The position numbers were made by a program, and so were the translations under genes. Below are positions 1-10,300 of a stretch of 64,000 bases of DNA, in pieces. A model generated the notes under the pieces. The model was not told the origin of the DNA. It did not search any database and worked only from the letters and a program-made list of their open reading frames with translations. This stretch comes from Ignavibacteriota bacterium (GTDB lineage: Bacteria; Bacteroidota; Ignavibacteria; Ignavibacteriales; Melioribacteraceae): assembly GCA_013112585.1 (NCBI GenBank), contig JABFGH010000017.1, forward strand, positions 35,922 through 99,921, in the 5' to 3' direction. How positions within the stretch are numbered: position 1 is the stretch's first letter; every line of letters begins with the position of its first letter.

Positions 1-288
1 ATAACCCCAAGCTGCCTGCACAACGCCCACAAAAAATACTAACAAAGTTATAATATACACGATTCTTCTTGCAGGGGAGATTCGTAATAGAAATGCATTA
101 AAAAGCGATCGGGCAAAAATTAATGCCCGCACAAATCTATTTTTGGATGTATCGGGCTTAGGGATATTAGTTGTGTAGAATTCGTAAATGTCTGAAGCAT
201 CTCGTCTAATCAATCTTTCAATTTCACTAAAACTTAAATCGCTTGTATAAAGTTCAAAAATTCTTTTGATAGGATTTTGTTTTGGCAT
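1..288 (-). CDS. N-terminal part of a membrane protein of unknown family (cut by window edge)
   Basis: An open reading frame on the reverse strand begins with ATG at 286-288 and runs open for 96 codons to the window edge. It starts MPKQNPIKRIFELYTSDLS, has a charged helical section (IERLIRRDASDIYEFY), and ends in a hydrophobic segment at about residues 79-94 that looks like the first membrane helix. The gene is divergent from the histidine kinase gene that starts at 392, with about 100 bp of AT-rich DNA between them. The soluble N-terminus before a membrane segment would fit a SpoIIE/PP2C-type phosphatase or another membrane signalling protein, but too little is present to assign a family. 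Confidence 0.65.
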   Translation of the reverse strand, partial: MPKQNPIKRIFELYTSDLSFSEIERLIRRDASDIYEFYTTNIPKPDTSKNRFVRALIFARSLFNAFLLRISPARRIVYIITLLVFFVGVVQAAWGY

Positions 289-391
289 AGCAAAAATTAT
301 TAATTTGAAAATGATTTTAAGTTAAGTCAAAATAAGAAATTGAATTTTACTATTTTAATAATATCTATTTAAAAATTACAACTTCAGTTTT

Positions 392-3382
392 ATGAATCTA
401 TTTTTTAGACGGTTAATAATACAGATAAGTTTGATTTTGTTTATTACAAATTCAGATGTATATACCCAAAACCTAAATATCAAAACCTACACATATAAAG
501 ATGGTTTACCGACTCATTCATTTTTTGATGCTGTACAAGATACAACCGGACGAATGTGGTTTGCCTGCAGTAAGGGATTAACAGTTTATGACGGCTTTGA
601 GTGGAAATTTCTCTCGGTAGATGAGGGAGTACCGATGGCAAATTATATTAAGATTGAACTTGATGATGAAGGCAGAATTTGGGCATTGCCGAAAACCCCA
701 ACAAATTCTATTATTTTTCGAGATAAGAATGAATGGAGGAAAATTCCCCCAATTCTAAATTCATCAGTTACCTTAGATATGAAAATGTGGGGTAGTAGTT
801 CTAATCCCAAAATCTCTGTAATAAGCAGAGACAGTATATTTGTATTTAATGGAATAAAGTGGGACAGTTATACAAACAGTTTTCCTGAATCGACTCTTTT
901 CTTTTCGATTGATTTCTCAAACGATCAACTATATGTATCTACATCCACTGGATTGTATATCATGTTAAAAGAAAATTTTAAAATCAATAAAGTAAGTTTA
1001 AAATTTCAAGCGGATGAATCAATTTTATCAATTTATACAAGACCAAATGCTAACAATACTGATATTTACATATTAACAAATTACGCTATATATGAATACA
1101 CAAATAATGAAATTAATTTAATTTTAGAAAACTTTAATATTTCGACAAGTTTAGAATACCAACATTTTTTTTTGGCAGTAGACCAATTTGATAATTTCTA
1201 TTTCGGAAATGATATAATTACATTTCATTATAATAATAGAAATAAAATGTTTCAGTTACTCGGGAAATCCCTTAATGATAAATCATTTGGTGCTTCTGGT
1301 GTCTATTTAGATCGGGAAAATAATAAATGGATAACTACTTTCAGAGGTATAGTCAAATTAAGTAATTCTCCATTTTTTTCATTCTATAAATCCGATGGAT
1401 TGCTTTCAAACGAGGTGAGTTCAATTGAACAGTTCGATGATGGAAGATTAATAATCGGGCATAATGAAGGATTTTCGATACTAACCAATTACTCCTTCAA
1501 TAAATATATGTTTGATAACTACAATGAATTTTTTAATCAAGATTCGCGTGTTTTAGATATGGTTAACTTCAATTCTGAAATTTATTTTACTGCTGCGAAA
1601 TTGGGCTTTGGAAAGTGGAGTAATAACAATATAATAAAGTGGGAAATCAAAAATTCTAATTACCAATTTTTAACGCTAAAGAATTTTAAAGATGAATTAT
1701 TAGTTTATAAAATTGATACTCTTTTCAAATTTAAAGATAATAACCTTTCTGTTTATAGCACATTCAATCATAAAAGTAGAATTGGGGCTAGAGAGATTAC
1801 TGTTGTAAAAAATGATATAATTTTAATTGCCACGAATGGTATTGGGTTGATTAAAATTAATAATAGGTATAATAATTCAGTAATAAAATCATATTATAAC
1901 GATTACAACAACGCCTACGCAATTTTCGAACAAAATGATTCAACAATCCTTGTAGGAACCAAAGGCGGACTATGTAAAATTCAAGATTCCATTCTCGTGC
2001 CCTACTCAATTAAAAATTTAGCGATTAACGAGCCAATTTATTTCATCGAAGCAGGGAATAAACCTGGCAGTATTTGGTTTGGATTAGATAAAGGAGCAAT
2101 TTATTGCGAAGATGGAAAAGCGAGACGCTACGACCCTAACTCAGGATTGGCAGGATATGAAACGAACAGACATGCCGGATTTCTTGATTCAAAAGGAAAT
2201 TTTTGGATTGGTACTGATAACGGACTTTCAATGTTTGCTGCAGGTAATGAGGATATTATTCCGCCAAAGCCGCTTATTGACATTTTATATCTCGAGGATA
2301 GAGAGTTTAATAAGTTCGATCTTCGAAATAAAATTCAACTTGATTACAATCATAACAGCTTTGCAATTCACTTTAGATGTTTATCATTCATTGATGAATC
2401 AAATATAAAATTTTTCCCTAAGTTATTAGATTCAGATGGAGAGGTTATCGAGGAGTTTGAAACTAAGGAAAAATCAGCTAGATTTTCTAATCTTCTGCCG
2501 GGAAGTTATAGAATTGAACTTTCGGCAATTAATTCAAACTCAATTAATAGCAATGTAATTTCTTCAAATATTATCACTGTCGATTCGCCATTTTATTATT
2601 CAATATGGTTTTTCATTCTAATAATCGGAGGATTAGTTTTTATCGGATTTTCTGTTCAGAAAAGTATCTCACAAAAAAAATATGCGAAACTATTAGAGAA
2701 GGAAGTAAAAGAACGCACATCTGAATTAGAAAAAGTAGAAGAGTTAAAATCAAAAGCTATTTATGAAAATATTGAAAATGATAGAAAAAGAATATCAAGA
2801 GATTTGCATGATGGATTAGGACAAATTTTAACAAGTGCAAAACTTAAACTGGAAACATTTCAATTATCAAAATCAATTGATGACAAACAGTTTTCAGGCT
2901 CACTTGATTTGATTAAAAATACCGGACAAACACTCCGCAAGATTGTTCATAATCTTCATCCATTAGAAATTGAAAAATATGGTCTTGCAGTTTCTATAGA
3001 AATGATGTGCAATGAAATGAATAATGACTCCCCAATAAAAATTGTAAGTCAAATAGGCAATTATAGCCGCAGACTAAGTAAAAAAAATGAAGTAATGGTT
3101 TTTAGAATAGTTCAAGAAGCACTAAATAATGCTATTAGACATTCAAATGCGAAAGAGATAAATCTTATATTTTGGGAAAGTATAGGCAATCTGCACATTA
3201 CAATTATTGACGATGGCTGCGGTTTTGATTTGGCAGATAAGCTAGATGCAAAAATTAAAGGAAGGCATTTTGGTTTGGTAAATATTAATCAGCGAGCTAA
3301 TTTTATTGGTGCGGATTTAGTAATCAGCTCGAAAATTAATTTAGGTACTACAATTAAACTTGAGGTTCCATTTAATGAATGA
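392..3382 (+). CDS. Two-component sensor histidine kinase with periplasmic beta-propeller sensor
   Basis: This is a hybrid sensor kinase of the kind common in Bacteroidota and Ignavibacteria. An N-terminal signal/anchor (about residues 1-25) is followed by a long periplasmic region of Reg_prop-type propeller blades (for example GRMWFACSKGLTVYDG and GNFWIGTDNGLSMF). A Y_Y_Y-like Ig domain comes next (about 640-735), then one membrane helix (about 738-757) and a coiled coil. The kinase core is HisKA_3 type, with the phospho-acceptor His806 in RDLHDGLGQ. The HATPase_c domain has an N-box (QEALNNAIRHS, near 909) and a G-box (DDGCGFDL, near 940). The stop codon overlaps the start of the response regulator gene, so the two are translationally coupled and very probably partners. 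The ligand is not predictable from sequence. Confidence 0.95.
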   Translation: MNLFFRRLIIQISLILFITNSDVYTQNLNIKTYTYKDGLPTHSFFDAVQDTTGRMWFACSKGLTVYDGFEWKFLSVDEGVPMANYIKIELDDEGRIWALPKTPTNSIIFRDKNEWRKIPPILNSSVTLDMKMWGSSSNPKISVISRDSIFVFNGIKWDSYTNSFPESTLFFSIDFSNDQLYVSTSTGLYIMLKENFKINKVSLKFQADESILSIYTRPNANNTDIYILTNYAIYEYTNNEINLILENFNISTSLEYQHFFLAVDQFDNFYFGNDIITFHYNNRNKMFQLLGKSLNDKSFGASGVYLDRENNKWITTFRGIVKLSNSPFFSFYKSDGLLSNEVSSIEQFDDGRLIIGHNEGFSILTNYSFNKYMFDNYNEFFNQDSRVLDMVNFNSEIYFTAAKLGFGKWSNNNIIKWEIKNSNYQFLTLKNFKDELLVYKIDTLFKFKDNNLSVYSTFNHKSRIGAREITVVKNDIILIATNGIGLIKINNRYNNSVIKSYYNDYNNAYAIFEQNDSTILVGTKGGLCKIQDSILVPYSIKNLAINEPIYFIEAGNKPGSIWFGLDKGAIYCEDGKARRYDPNSGLAGYETNRHAGFLDSKGNFWIGTDNGLSMFAAGNEDIIPPKPLIDILYLEDREFNKFDLRNKIQLDYNHNSFAIHFRCLSFIDESNIKFFPKLLDSDGEVIEEFETKEKSARFSNLLPGSYRIELSAINSNSINSNVISSNIITVDSPFYYSIWFFILIIGGLVFIGFSVQKSISQKKYAKLLEKEVKERTSELEKVEELKSKAIYENIENDRKRISRDLHDGLGQILTSAKLKLETFQLSKSIDDKQFSGSLDLIKNTGQTLRKIVHNLHPLEIEKYGLAVSIEMMCNEMNNDSPIKIVSQIGNYSRRLSKKNEVMVFRIVQEALNNAIRHSNAKEINLIFWESIGNLHITIIDDGCGFDLADKLDAKIKGRHFGLVNINQRANFIGADLVISSKINLGTTIKLEVPFNE

Positions 3383-4013
3383 TAAAATTAATATTCTCAT
3401 AGCTGATGATCATGCAATTCTAAGAGATGGTTTGAAATCTGCTTTATCCATTGATGAATCGTTAAATATTATTGGCGAGGCAGAAAATGGAGTAGAAGTT
3501 ATTGAGCTCTGCAAAAAACTAAATCCCGATATTATTTTGATGGATATAAACATGCCGGAGATGGACGGAATTAGAGCTTCGAAACACATAAAAAAGGAAT
3601 GCCATCATATAAAAATTATTATTTTAACAATGTTTGATAACCGACAGTATATTTCTGATGCATTATCTGCCGGAATTGACGGCTTTGTTTTTAAAATGGC
3701 GCATATAGAAGAATTATTAAAAGCAATAAAAACCGTTTATGATGGCGATGAGTACTTTGATCCGGAAGTTCTTAAAATAATGAAGCAAAATTATTTGCGG
3801 TCAGATTCTGCTAAAAATTTTGACTTAACACCGCGTGAGTATGAGATTATAACCTATATTGCAAAAGGATTAACCGTTTCAGAAATTGCAGATACGCTTT
3901 CTATAAGCTACAGTACAGTAAAAAACCACCGGCACAACATTCTATCCAAATTAAATTTGAAAAATTCTGCTGAACTTGTAAGGTATGCAATTACGGAAGG
4001 ATTGATTAAATAA
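3375..4013 (+). CDS. NarL/FixJ-family response regulator
   Basis: The receiver domain has the acidic pair D11-D12, phospho-acceptor Asp57 (LMDINMPEMDG) and a conserved Lys in VFKMAH. The C-terminal LuxR-type helix-turn-helix is LTPREYEIITYIAKGLTVSEIA...STVKNHRHNILSKL. I chose the ATG at 3375 rather than the upstream in-frame TTG at 3360. It overlaps the kinase stop and has GAGG at 3362-3365, nine bases upstream. The protein is 212 residues, normal for the family. It is the transcriptional output partner of the preceding HisKA_3 kinase, a pairing typical of NarL-type systems. Its targets are not evident from the window. Confidence 0.96.
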   Translation: MNDKINILIADDHAILRDGLKSALSIDESLNIIGEAENGVEVIELCKKLNPDIILMDINMPEMDGIRASKHIKKECHHIKIIILTMFDNRQYISDALSAGIDGFVFKMAHIEELLKAIKTVYDGDEYFDPEVLKIMKQNYLRSDSAKNFDLTPREYEIITYIAKGLTVSEIADTLSISYSTVKNHRHNILSKLNLKNSAELVRYAITEGLIK

Positions 4014-4240
4014 CGGCTTTATAAGAAGACCTAATCACTCTTTAAAAATAGACCTTTCTACCTATTTACAAAATTGTTGATATTCACCAAATTAGTCCCA
4101 GTTAATTGAAATTATGTTCAGGGGGCGAAATAAGGATTGCGGTGTATGCCGCGGATTATAATCTTAGCGGTTAAACTGCAAAATTAGTTACCCTAATATG
4201 TTATAAACCCCTGTATGATTATAATCCCCTTATTTCTCTT

Positions 4241-5020
4241 TTAAATTTCAATCTCACCTTTCATATACAATTTACCTTCACCTTTAATTATTACCCTGTC
4301 ATCAATTATTTCACAAAATAATTCACCGCCTCTTTTTGATACTTGAAGCGCTGTCAATTTTGTTTTGTTCAATTCCTCTGCCCAAAATGGAGCCAGCAAG
4401 GTATGTGCATAACCTGTAACAGGGTCTTCATCAATACCTACATCAGGTGCAAAAAATCTCGAAACAAAATCAACTCTGTTGCCTGGTGCAGTAATAATCA
4501 CACCATGTGTTTCTAATTCTAAAAACTTTCTAATGTCCGGCTTCATTTGTCTAACAATATTTTCATTACTATATACAGCAACTAAAGTTTTATTGAAAAG
4601 AATTTTGTCCGGCTCCACCCCAAGTGCTTCAATCAGTATTTTATCCTTATCGACTTCTTTTGGAACTCTTGCCGGGAAATTTAAGCTGATAAGAGAATTG
4701 TCTTTCTCAACTATCAGTTTTCCGCTGCGTGAATTAAACTCTAGAATGTCTTTATTAAAATTCAAGTGATTAAAAAGAACATATGCTGAAGCCAGCGTAG
4801 CATGACCGCATAAATCTACTTCTGCTGTCGGAGTAAACCATCTAATTTTGTAACCTGAATTTTCTTCAACAAAAAAAGCAGTTTCCGATAAATTATTTTC
4901 GAGTGCTATATTTTGCAAGATTTTTTCATCTATCCATTCTTCTAATGGAATTACTGCAGCAGGGTTGCCGCCGAAAACCTTAGATGTAAACGCATCAACT
5001 TGATATATAGGAAGTTTCAT
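4241..5020 (-). CDS. PhzF-family isomerase/epimerase
   Basis: The 259-residue protein matches the PhzF fold. The N-terminus reads YQVDAFTSKVFGGNPAAV, the catalytic glutamate is Glu46 in NNLSETAFF (equivalent to Glu45 of PhzF), and RWFTPTAEVDLCGHATLA and GIDEDPVTGYAH are present. Family members catalyse proton-transfer isomerisations; PhzF itself acts in phenazine synthesis. No other phenazine genes are present, so this is a generic family member of unknown substrate. It is the last gene of a reverse-strand run: its ATG directly abuts the stop codon of the GNAT gene, suggesting co-translation. Confidence 0.93.
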   Translation of the reverse strand: MKLPIYQVDAFTSKVFGGNPAAVIPLEEWIDEKILQNIALENNLSETAFFVEENSGYKIRWFTPTAEVDLCGHATLASAYVLFNHLNFNKDILEFNSRSGKLIVEKDNSLISLNFPARVPKEVDKDKILIEALGVEPDKILFNKTLVAVYSNENIVRQMKPDIRKFLELETHGVIITAPGNRVDFVSRFFAPDVGIDEDPVTGYAHTLLAPFWAEELNKTKLTALQVSKRGGELFCEIIDDRVIIKGEGKLYMKGEIEI

Positions 5021-5509
5021 TTATTCCTTCGCTAAAAATTCACTTTTCAAAAAACCGTATCTAATTATATCATAATATTTACCTGAACTATATTTTGCCT
5101 CTCGTAACCTTCCTTCCTCTTTAAAGCCTAACTCTTCAATCAGCTTCTTCGCTCTATCATTAAAACTAATAACCTCAGCCTCTAACCTGTGTAAATTCAA
5201 TCTATTGAACGCAAAGTTAATTGCAAGCTTCAAAGTTTTTTTGGCAAATCCTTTTTCACGGTATTCCTTAATAATAAAAATACTTAACTCTGCTTTTCTG
5301 TTAAACCAGCGGATTGATTTAAACTGAAATTCACCAATCAATTTTTCTTCCGACTTTATTTCAAATAAAATTTCTGTAGGGAGATTTGGAGGGTACAGCT
5401 TTGTTTCTGTCATGTTAATAACAGCATTATCGGCTAACATTTTATTCTTTAATATTTCCGAAGTCGCATTAACGCTGACTAATTTAATTCCTTCATCCTT
5501 AATAATCAT
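5021..5509 (-). CDS. GNAT-family N-acetyltransferase (RimJ/RimL-like)
   Basis: A single GNAT domain of 162 residues is visible. Strand beta4 (LIGEFQFKSIRWFNRKAELSIFI) is followed by the acetyl-CoA pyrophosphate loop region EYREKGFAKKTLKLAINFAF. The typical RimJ/RimL C-terminus follows: LNLHRLEAEVISFNDRAKKLIEELGFKEEGRLREA...YYDIIRYGFL. It probably acetylates an amino group of a protein or small molecule. It lies 10 bp after yjjX and directly before the phzF-like gene in the same reverse-strand transcription unit. The substrate is unknown. Confidence 0.92.
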   Translation of the reverse strand: MIIKDEGIKLVSVNATSEILKNKMLADNAVINMTETKLYPPNLPTEILFEIKSEEKLIGEFQFKSIRWFNRKAELSIFIIKEYREKGFAKKTLKLAINFAFNRLNLHRLEAEVISFNDRAKKLIEELGFKEEGRLREAKYSSGKYYDIIRYGFLKSEFLAKE

Positions 5510-5519
5510 TTTGATTAGC

Positions 5520-6056
5520 CTAATCGAAATATAATTTTTCGTTAATAAAAGGTATTAGTGCAACTATTAATCCATGCACATAAAGATCTTTTCTATCCAT
5601 TTTTCCTTTTGTAAAATATCCAATTGCCCCGGCTTTTTGTTTTGTGTTATGCGAATCAGTATGCTTGTCAATCAATATCCCAAGCTCTGTTCCGCTCATA
5701 ATTTTCTGCGAAAATAAATTCGGCAGCTCAAAATGCGGACTTGTGCCAAAGGATTTTTGCTTTTTTTTGTTGAGAATACACATGCACCCGAATGCAAAAA
5801 GTTTATTATTGACCTTACTTACTCCGCCTTCGATACCAACAAAATAATCTGCATTTAATTTCTCTTTATCATTTATTTCTAATAACTGCAATGCTCTATT
5901 TTCAGCACCGGCATAGGTTTCATCTCCAATTGGCTGGTCAGGCACATTTGAATCAACATTAATTCCAACAGCCTCAACATCTTCATAGTATGCGGCAAAA
6001 GCTTCTTTAGCAGCTTCCAACTTTACCGGGTTGTTTGATCCTACTAATACTTTCAT
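5520..6056 (-). CDS. yjjX: Inosine/xanthosine triphosphatase (DUF84, YjjX family)
   Basis: The 178-residue protein has the hallmark YjjX/DUF84 N-terminus VLVGSNNPVKLEAAKEAF, the acidic motif DQPIGDETYAGAENRAL, and DYFVGIEGGV. The family hydrolyses non-canonical purine nucleoside triphosphates (ITP and XTP), keeping them out of nucleic acids. The gene lies 3 bp after the esterase gene and 10 bp before the GNAT gene, in one reverse-strand unit. The length is normal and no key motif is missing. Confidence 0.92.
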   Translation of the reverse strand: MKVLVGSNNPVKLEAAKEAFAAYYEDVEAVGINVDSNVPDQPIGDETYAGAENRALQLLEINDKEKLNADYFVGIEGGVSKVNNKLFAFGCMCILNKKKQKSFGTSPHFELPNLFSQKIMSGTELGILIDKHTDSHNTKQKAGAIGYFTKGKMDRKDLYVHGLIVALIPFINEKLYFD

Positions 6057-6059
6057 CTT

Positions 6060-7202
6060 TTATTTACCTAAAAATATTTTTAATGGTTTCCAAAATCTTT
6101 CCGCCCAATATTTTTCAGAATGTTTTGCAGTTTTATAATAGTACACGAATAAATCTTCCTCCAGAATAAAGCCTTTGTTCATTAAGGTAATAGCCATTTC
6201 ATCAATACCGGGTTGAAGTTTTTCTTCTAAGCCTACTCCCCCGTTATCAATATAAATCCTTATCGGTTTTTTATCTCCGCTAAATTCTTCAACATTATTT
6301 ACATAATCAATTTCATTAATTTTAAATGCAGGCGAAATACAAATTGCACCCGAAAAAACATCCGGATTTTCCCATAGAAGTATAAAAGATATTAAACCGC
6401 CGGCACTGGAACCCCCTGTAAAAGTATTATCTCTACCCGGCTTGGTTTTATAATTTTTATCAATGAAAGGTTTAAGCTGATTTGTAATAAACTCACAATA
6501 AATTTTTCCAAGATCACTTTCATTATACTCGCTGCTTCTATTTATTGTGTTATAAATCCCAACTATAATCAATGGTTCAATTTGGTCTTCTAAAATAAAT
6601 TCAGTAGCGGTTTCATCAACCTGCCAATCAATTCCGAATGCCGAGGTTTTTGGATCAAAAATGTTTTGTCCATCGTGCATGTAAAGAACCGGGTATCGTT
6701 CGGAATTTAATTCATTATAACCGGGCGGTACCCAAACAATTATATCTCTGGGTTCAATTCCTTCAAATACAAAATTTTTATGATAAAAAACCTGACCCGT
6801 TATTTGTCCCTCAAATATTGGCTTATCACCTACTTCAAGCTGGTCCTGCCACTGATAAACATCAAAAATTAGAGTGGTATCGGTACTAACTTTTAATGTG
6901 TGATTGTCAGGTACCATATTATTTTCATTCAGTGCTTCAGTTTGCCAACTGCCCCTTGTGAATTTAAATTCTAAAAGTTCTCCTTTCTTAAAGTCAAATG
7001 ATTTAGTCCAAACTGTATCTGAAACTTTAGTGAGCGGTACTGCTGCCGGATTCCAAATACCGAATTCACTAACATTTCCTGTTATAAAGATTGAATCAAT
7101 AGTTACAGCACTATTAGATTTTACAACTATTGTTACTGTGCTAACTTTTTGACCAATAAGTGTACACGAGTTAAACAGTATTAGAATTACTAAATATTTC
7201 AT
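6060..7202 (-). CDS. Secreted alpha/beta-hydrolase (putative esterase, D-family) with N-terminal starch-binding-like domain
   Basis: The N-terminus is hydrophobic and ends in FNSC, a possible lipobox placing the protein in the cell envelope. Residues of about 20-115 resemble a CBM20/E-set module (VTIDSIFITGNVSEFGIWNPAAVPL). The rest is a PF00756-type esterase: RDIIVWVPPGYNE, YPVLYMHDGQNIFDP, a nucleophile elbow in GGSSAGGLISF, and a late histidine in KTAKHSEKYW. Related enzymes hydrolyse acyl or sugar esters, including siderophore and feruloyl esters; this substrate cannot be inferred. It is the first gene of the reverse-strand run with yjjX, GNAT and phzF-like genes. Confidence 0.85.
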   Translation of the reverse strand: MKYLVILILFNSCTLIGQKVSTVTIVVKSNSAVTIDSIFITGNVSEFGIWNPAAVPLTKVSDTVWTKSFDFKKGELLEFKFTRGSWQTEALNENNMVPDNHTLKVSTDTTLIFDVYQWQDQLEVGDKPIFEGQITGQVFYHKNFVFEGIEPRDIIVWVPPGYNELNSERYPVLYMHDGQNIFDPKTSAFGIDWQVDETATEFILEDQIEPLIIVGIYNTINRSSEYNESDLGKIYCEFITNQLKPFIDKNYKTKPGRDNTFTGGSSAGGLISFILLWENPDVFSGAICISPAFKINEIDYVNNVEEFSGDKKPIRIYIDNGGVGLEEKLQPGIDEMAITLMNKGFILEEDLFVYYYKTAKHSEKYWAERFWKPLKIFLGK

Positions 7203-7257
7203 TTAATAAAATGTTAATAAGTTTTGAAAATATTAATTAATATAACTTATTTAGAGA

Positions 7258-7290
7258 AAAGCCCAGCCTGCATTACAGATTGGGCTTTGA
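7258..7290 (-). terminator. Rho-independent-like terminator after the tricorn-like protease gene
   Basis: An 8-bp perfect stem (AAAGCCCA at 7258-7265 with TGGGCTTT at 7281-7288) ends in a short T-run when read on the reverse strand. It lies 23 bp beyond the stop codon of the protease gene, in the gap before the esterase gene. Confidence 0.6.
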
Positions 7291-7312
7291 CTTTAACTAA
7301 ACATGTTTTCAA

Positions 7313-10300
7313 CTAATTGTCAATTTGCTTTAACAACTCTTTAACTGCGCGTTCAAGCTGCTCATCAATTCCTTTTGCTTTTGCATTGGGGGAATTATAA
7401 ACAACAATATCAGGAACCGCAGGAATCAATTCCATATTTTCATCTGTTGCTTTAACATACCATCCTCTGCGTGGAAGTCTAACATAAGAACCGTCAATTA
7501 AATTTCTGCCCCAAGTGGAAATTACTGCACCAAAGGTAGGCACACCTACCAGCGTTCCAATTCCTAATGTTTTATAGGTGTGAGAAAATATTTCAGCATT
7601 TGAATAACTGTTTTGGTTACAAAGTGCAATCGATGGTTTTGTCCAAGCTGCATAAGGCAGTCTTTCACCTATCGGGTAGTATTCGCTAAACTTTTTATGT
7701 TCTTTTTCCAAATTAACTGCAGCGCCTCTCGGTATGGTGTAGGCATGCTGTTGATAGTTAAGCACTGTCATCAGGTAATCAGTTGTCCAGCCGCCGCCGT
7801 TAAACCGAACATCAATTACAATACCTTCTTTGCCGTGCCCTGCGGCAGTCAGTTCTCTTTCAAATCTTTCAAAACTATTCCAGCCCATTGCTCTTATATG
7901 CAGGTAGCCTAATCTTCCGTTTGAATATTTATCGACAAGCTTTCGATTGTTCTCTACCCATTCGTTATAAAGTTGTGAAGACAAACTTGAAGCCGGTCTT
8001 ATCACAACTTCTTTTTCATTTCCATTTTTATCTTTTACTTCAAGTAGTGTTTGTTTATTTCCGGTGTTTATCAATAACGAATAGAAGTTGGTACCTTCGT
8101 CAATTAATTCTCCGTTAACTGATAATATCACATCACCAACATTCAGTTTGCTTTTTTCTTTATTAGCGGGTGATTCAGGAACTACTCTTGTTATTTTAAC
8201 TCCTGCCGATTGCGGTTCAACTTCAACCCCAAGTAAACCGGTTTTTTGAGATTGAGTTTCGGCTCTATCTGGCGTACGGTAAAGTCCCATGTGGCTGGCA
8301 TTTATTTGACCCAGCATGTAATTGAAAACCTCTCTAAAATCCTGCGAGGTTGATGCATTTAATGCCCATGGCTTGTACTTCTTTTTCAATTCATCCCAAT
8401 CTTGCCCATGAAAATTTGGATCATAAAAATAGACGTCTAATGCTCTCCAGGCTTCTTCAAAAATTTGATCGTATTCTTTTACGTAATCAATTTTAAGCTC
8501 TGCCTTAAATGGTAAACTTTCAGTCTTATCTGTTTTGGTATTTAACCTGGCAAGTTTACCTTTTTTAATCATATGCAAAAATTTACCATTACTGCTTAAA
8601 CCAATAGCCGCGGGACTTTGTCCGCCTTTAATAATTTGTTCAGTATCGGTTCCATCCCATTTAATTTTATACAGGTCTCTGCCCTTTTTAGTTTTACTGT
8701 TAGAAGTAAAGTAAAAAGTTTCACCATCGGCAGAAATTGCTAAACCGGCTTCATCACCCGGCATGGAAGTAACTTGTTCTAATCGCTTATGTATATTTTC
8801 AAAATCGATTACAATTGGTTTAACATCATCTTTCTTTTCATCGTCGTCGTCATCTTTTTCCTTTTTGGTCTCTTTTTTTGAAACCTCAATATCATCTTCC
8901 TCCCAATCCTGCTTAGTTTTTTCCCAGTCTTCTTTTTTAAGCCAAACAAACCAAACATCGGAATCATTATTATTTCTTGCAGAGAGGAAACCAAGTTTTG
9001 AACCGTCCTTACTCCAAACTGGACTCATATCGGCACGTGGGTGCATTGAAATATTTACCGGCTCTTTGCTGTTATCGGCAGCATGAATATAAATTTCTTC
9101 ATTAAACATTAAATCATTCAATGAGTAAGCAAGCCATTTATCATCGGGGCTCCAGCTTACATTGCCTGGCTCGTCCCATCCGTCAAGCAGTACTATTTCG
9201 CTGCTTAACTTTCCTTCTTCAGAAATTTCTGAAACCACTAATTTACCTACGCCAACTTCGTACGCTACTTTTTTCTTATCATTCGAAACCACCGGATAAG
9301 TCTCATCCATTTTAGTTTCAGTTAATCTTACTATCTCATGCTTTAACGATTTAAATAAATTCGGCTTCTTTTCATCGGCTGATTTTGCCATGAATAAATC
9401 AAACTGACCGAATCTATCGGAAACAAAAATTAGTGTGGTATCACTCAACCACTCAACATGCTGGTCGCGATAAGGACTTTTTGAAATGTTTACTGTTTTA
9501 CTTTTTTCTTTATCATTTTCCGTAACAAATATTTCTCCGTGTACGGCAAATGCAGTGTACTTTCCATTTGGTGAAACGGAATATTCACTTGCTTTGCTTG
9601 AATAACTTTTAAATTCGTATGGATCAAATCGATAATCTGAAGTGATGTTTATCTTCACTTTTTCTGTGTTGTTTTTTCCGACACTCATTAAATAAATATC
9701 GGTTTTTCTTTCAAACACTATTTTGCTGCCATCGCGGCTAACACTAAAATATCTTATTCCTTCATCATTAAAATTTGTAACTTTTTGAACATTACTTTTT
9801 TTGTTCACGTCGTTTAAAGTCAGCTTATGAATATTATATTTACCTAATCTTGAACTTAAAAAGTAGAGAGTGTTGGAATCACCCCACCGGGGCATAAAAT
9901 CATTTCCTACATAATCGGTAAGTTTAGTGTAAGTTTTTTTCTCAACATCATACAACCATAAATCGGGGCTTGCAGGACCTTTGTAGGCTTCACGAGTTCT
10001 TCTTGCTGAACCTCTTACGAATGCAATGTACTTGCCGTCAGGAGACATAACCGGCTCCGAGCCGACCGCATCTAAAACTCTTTCCGGTGTTCCTCCGTCG
10101 CTGCTTACTTCAAAAATTTCAGATTCTCTTTCTACTTGTCTAAATACTCTGGAAGTAGTAAATAGTAATTTACCGCTGCTGCTCCAATCAGCAATATTAT
10201 CACCGGCTGAATGATAGGTAAGTCTGTTCGGCATTCCTCCATTTACAGAAATTGTAAAAATATCATTGCTGCCGAATCGGCTGCCGGAAAATGCAATGAA

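Noticed and set aside
4014..4240. tRNA or riboswitch in the gap between the response regulator and phzF-like genes
   Set aside because: Short GC-rich patches (GCGGTGTATGCCGC) form only a minor hairpin; no cloverleaf or known riboswitch core can be drawn.
4241..5020. Phenazine biosynthesis gene cluster
   Set aside because: Only a PhzF-family isomerase is present; no phzABCDEG genes are near. PhzF homologues are common in non-phenazine producers.
8763..9086. Serine-rich forward-strand open frame opposite the tricorn-like gene
   Set aside because: It is the complement of the acidic linker and propeller codons of the tricorn-like gene, with no ribosome-binding site or family match.
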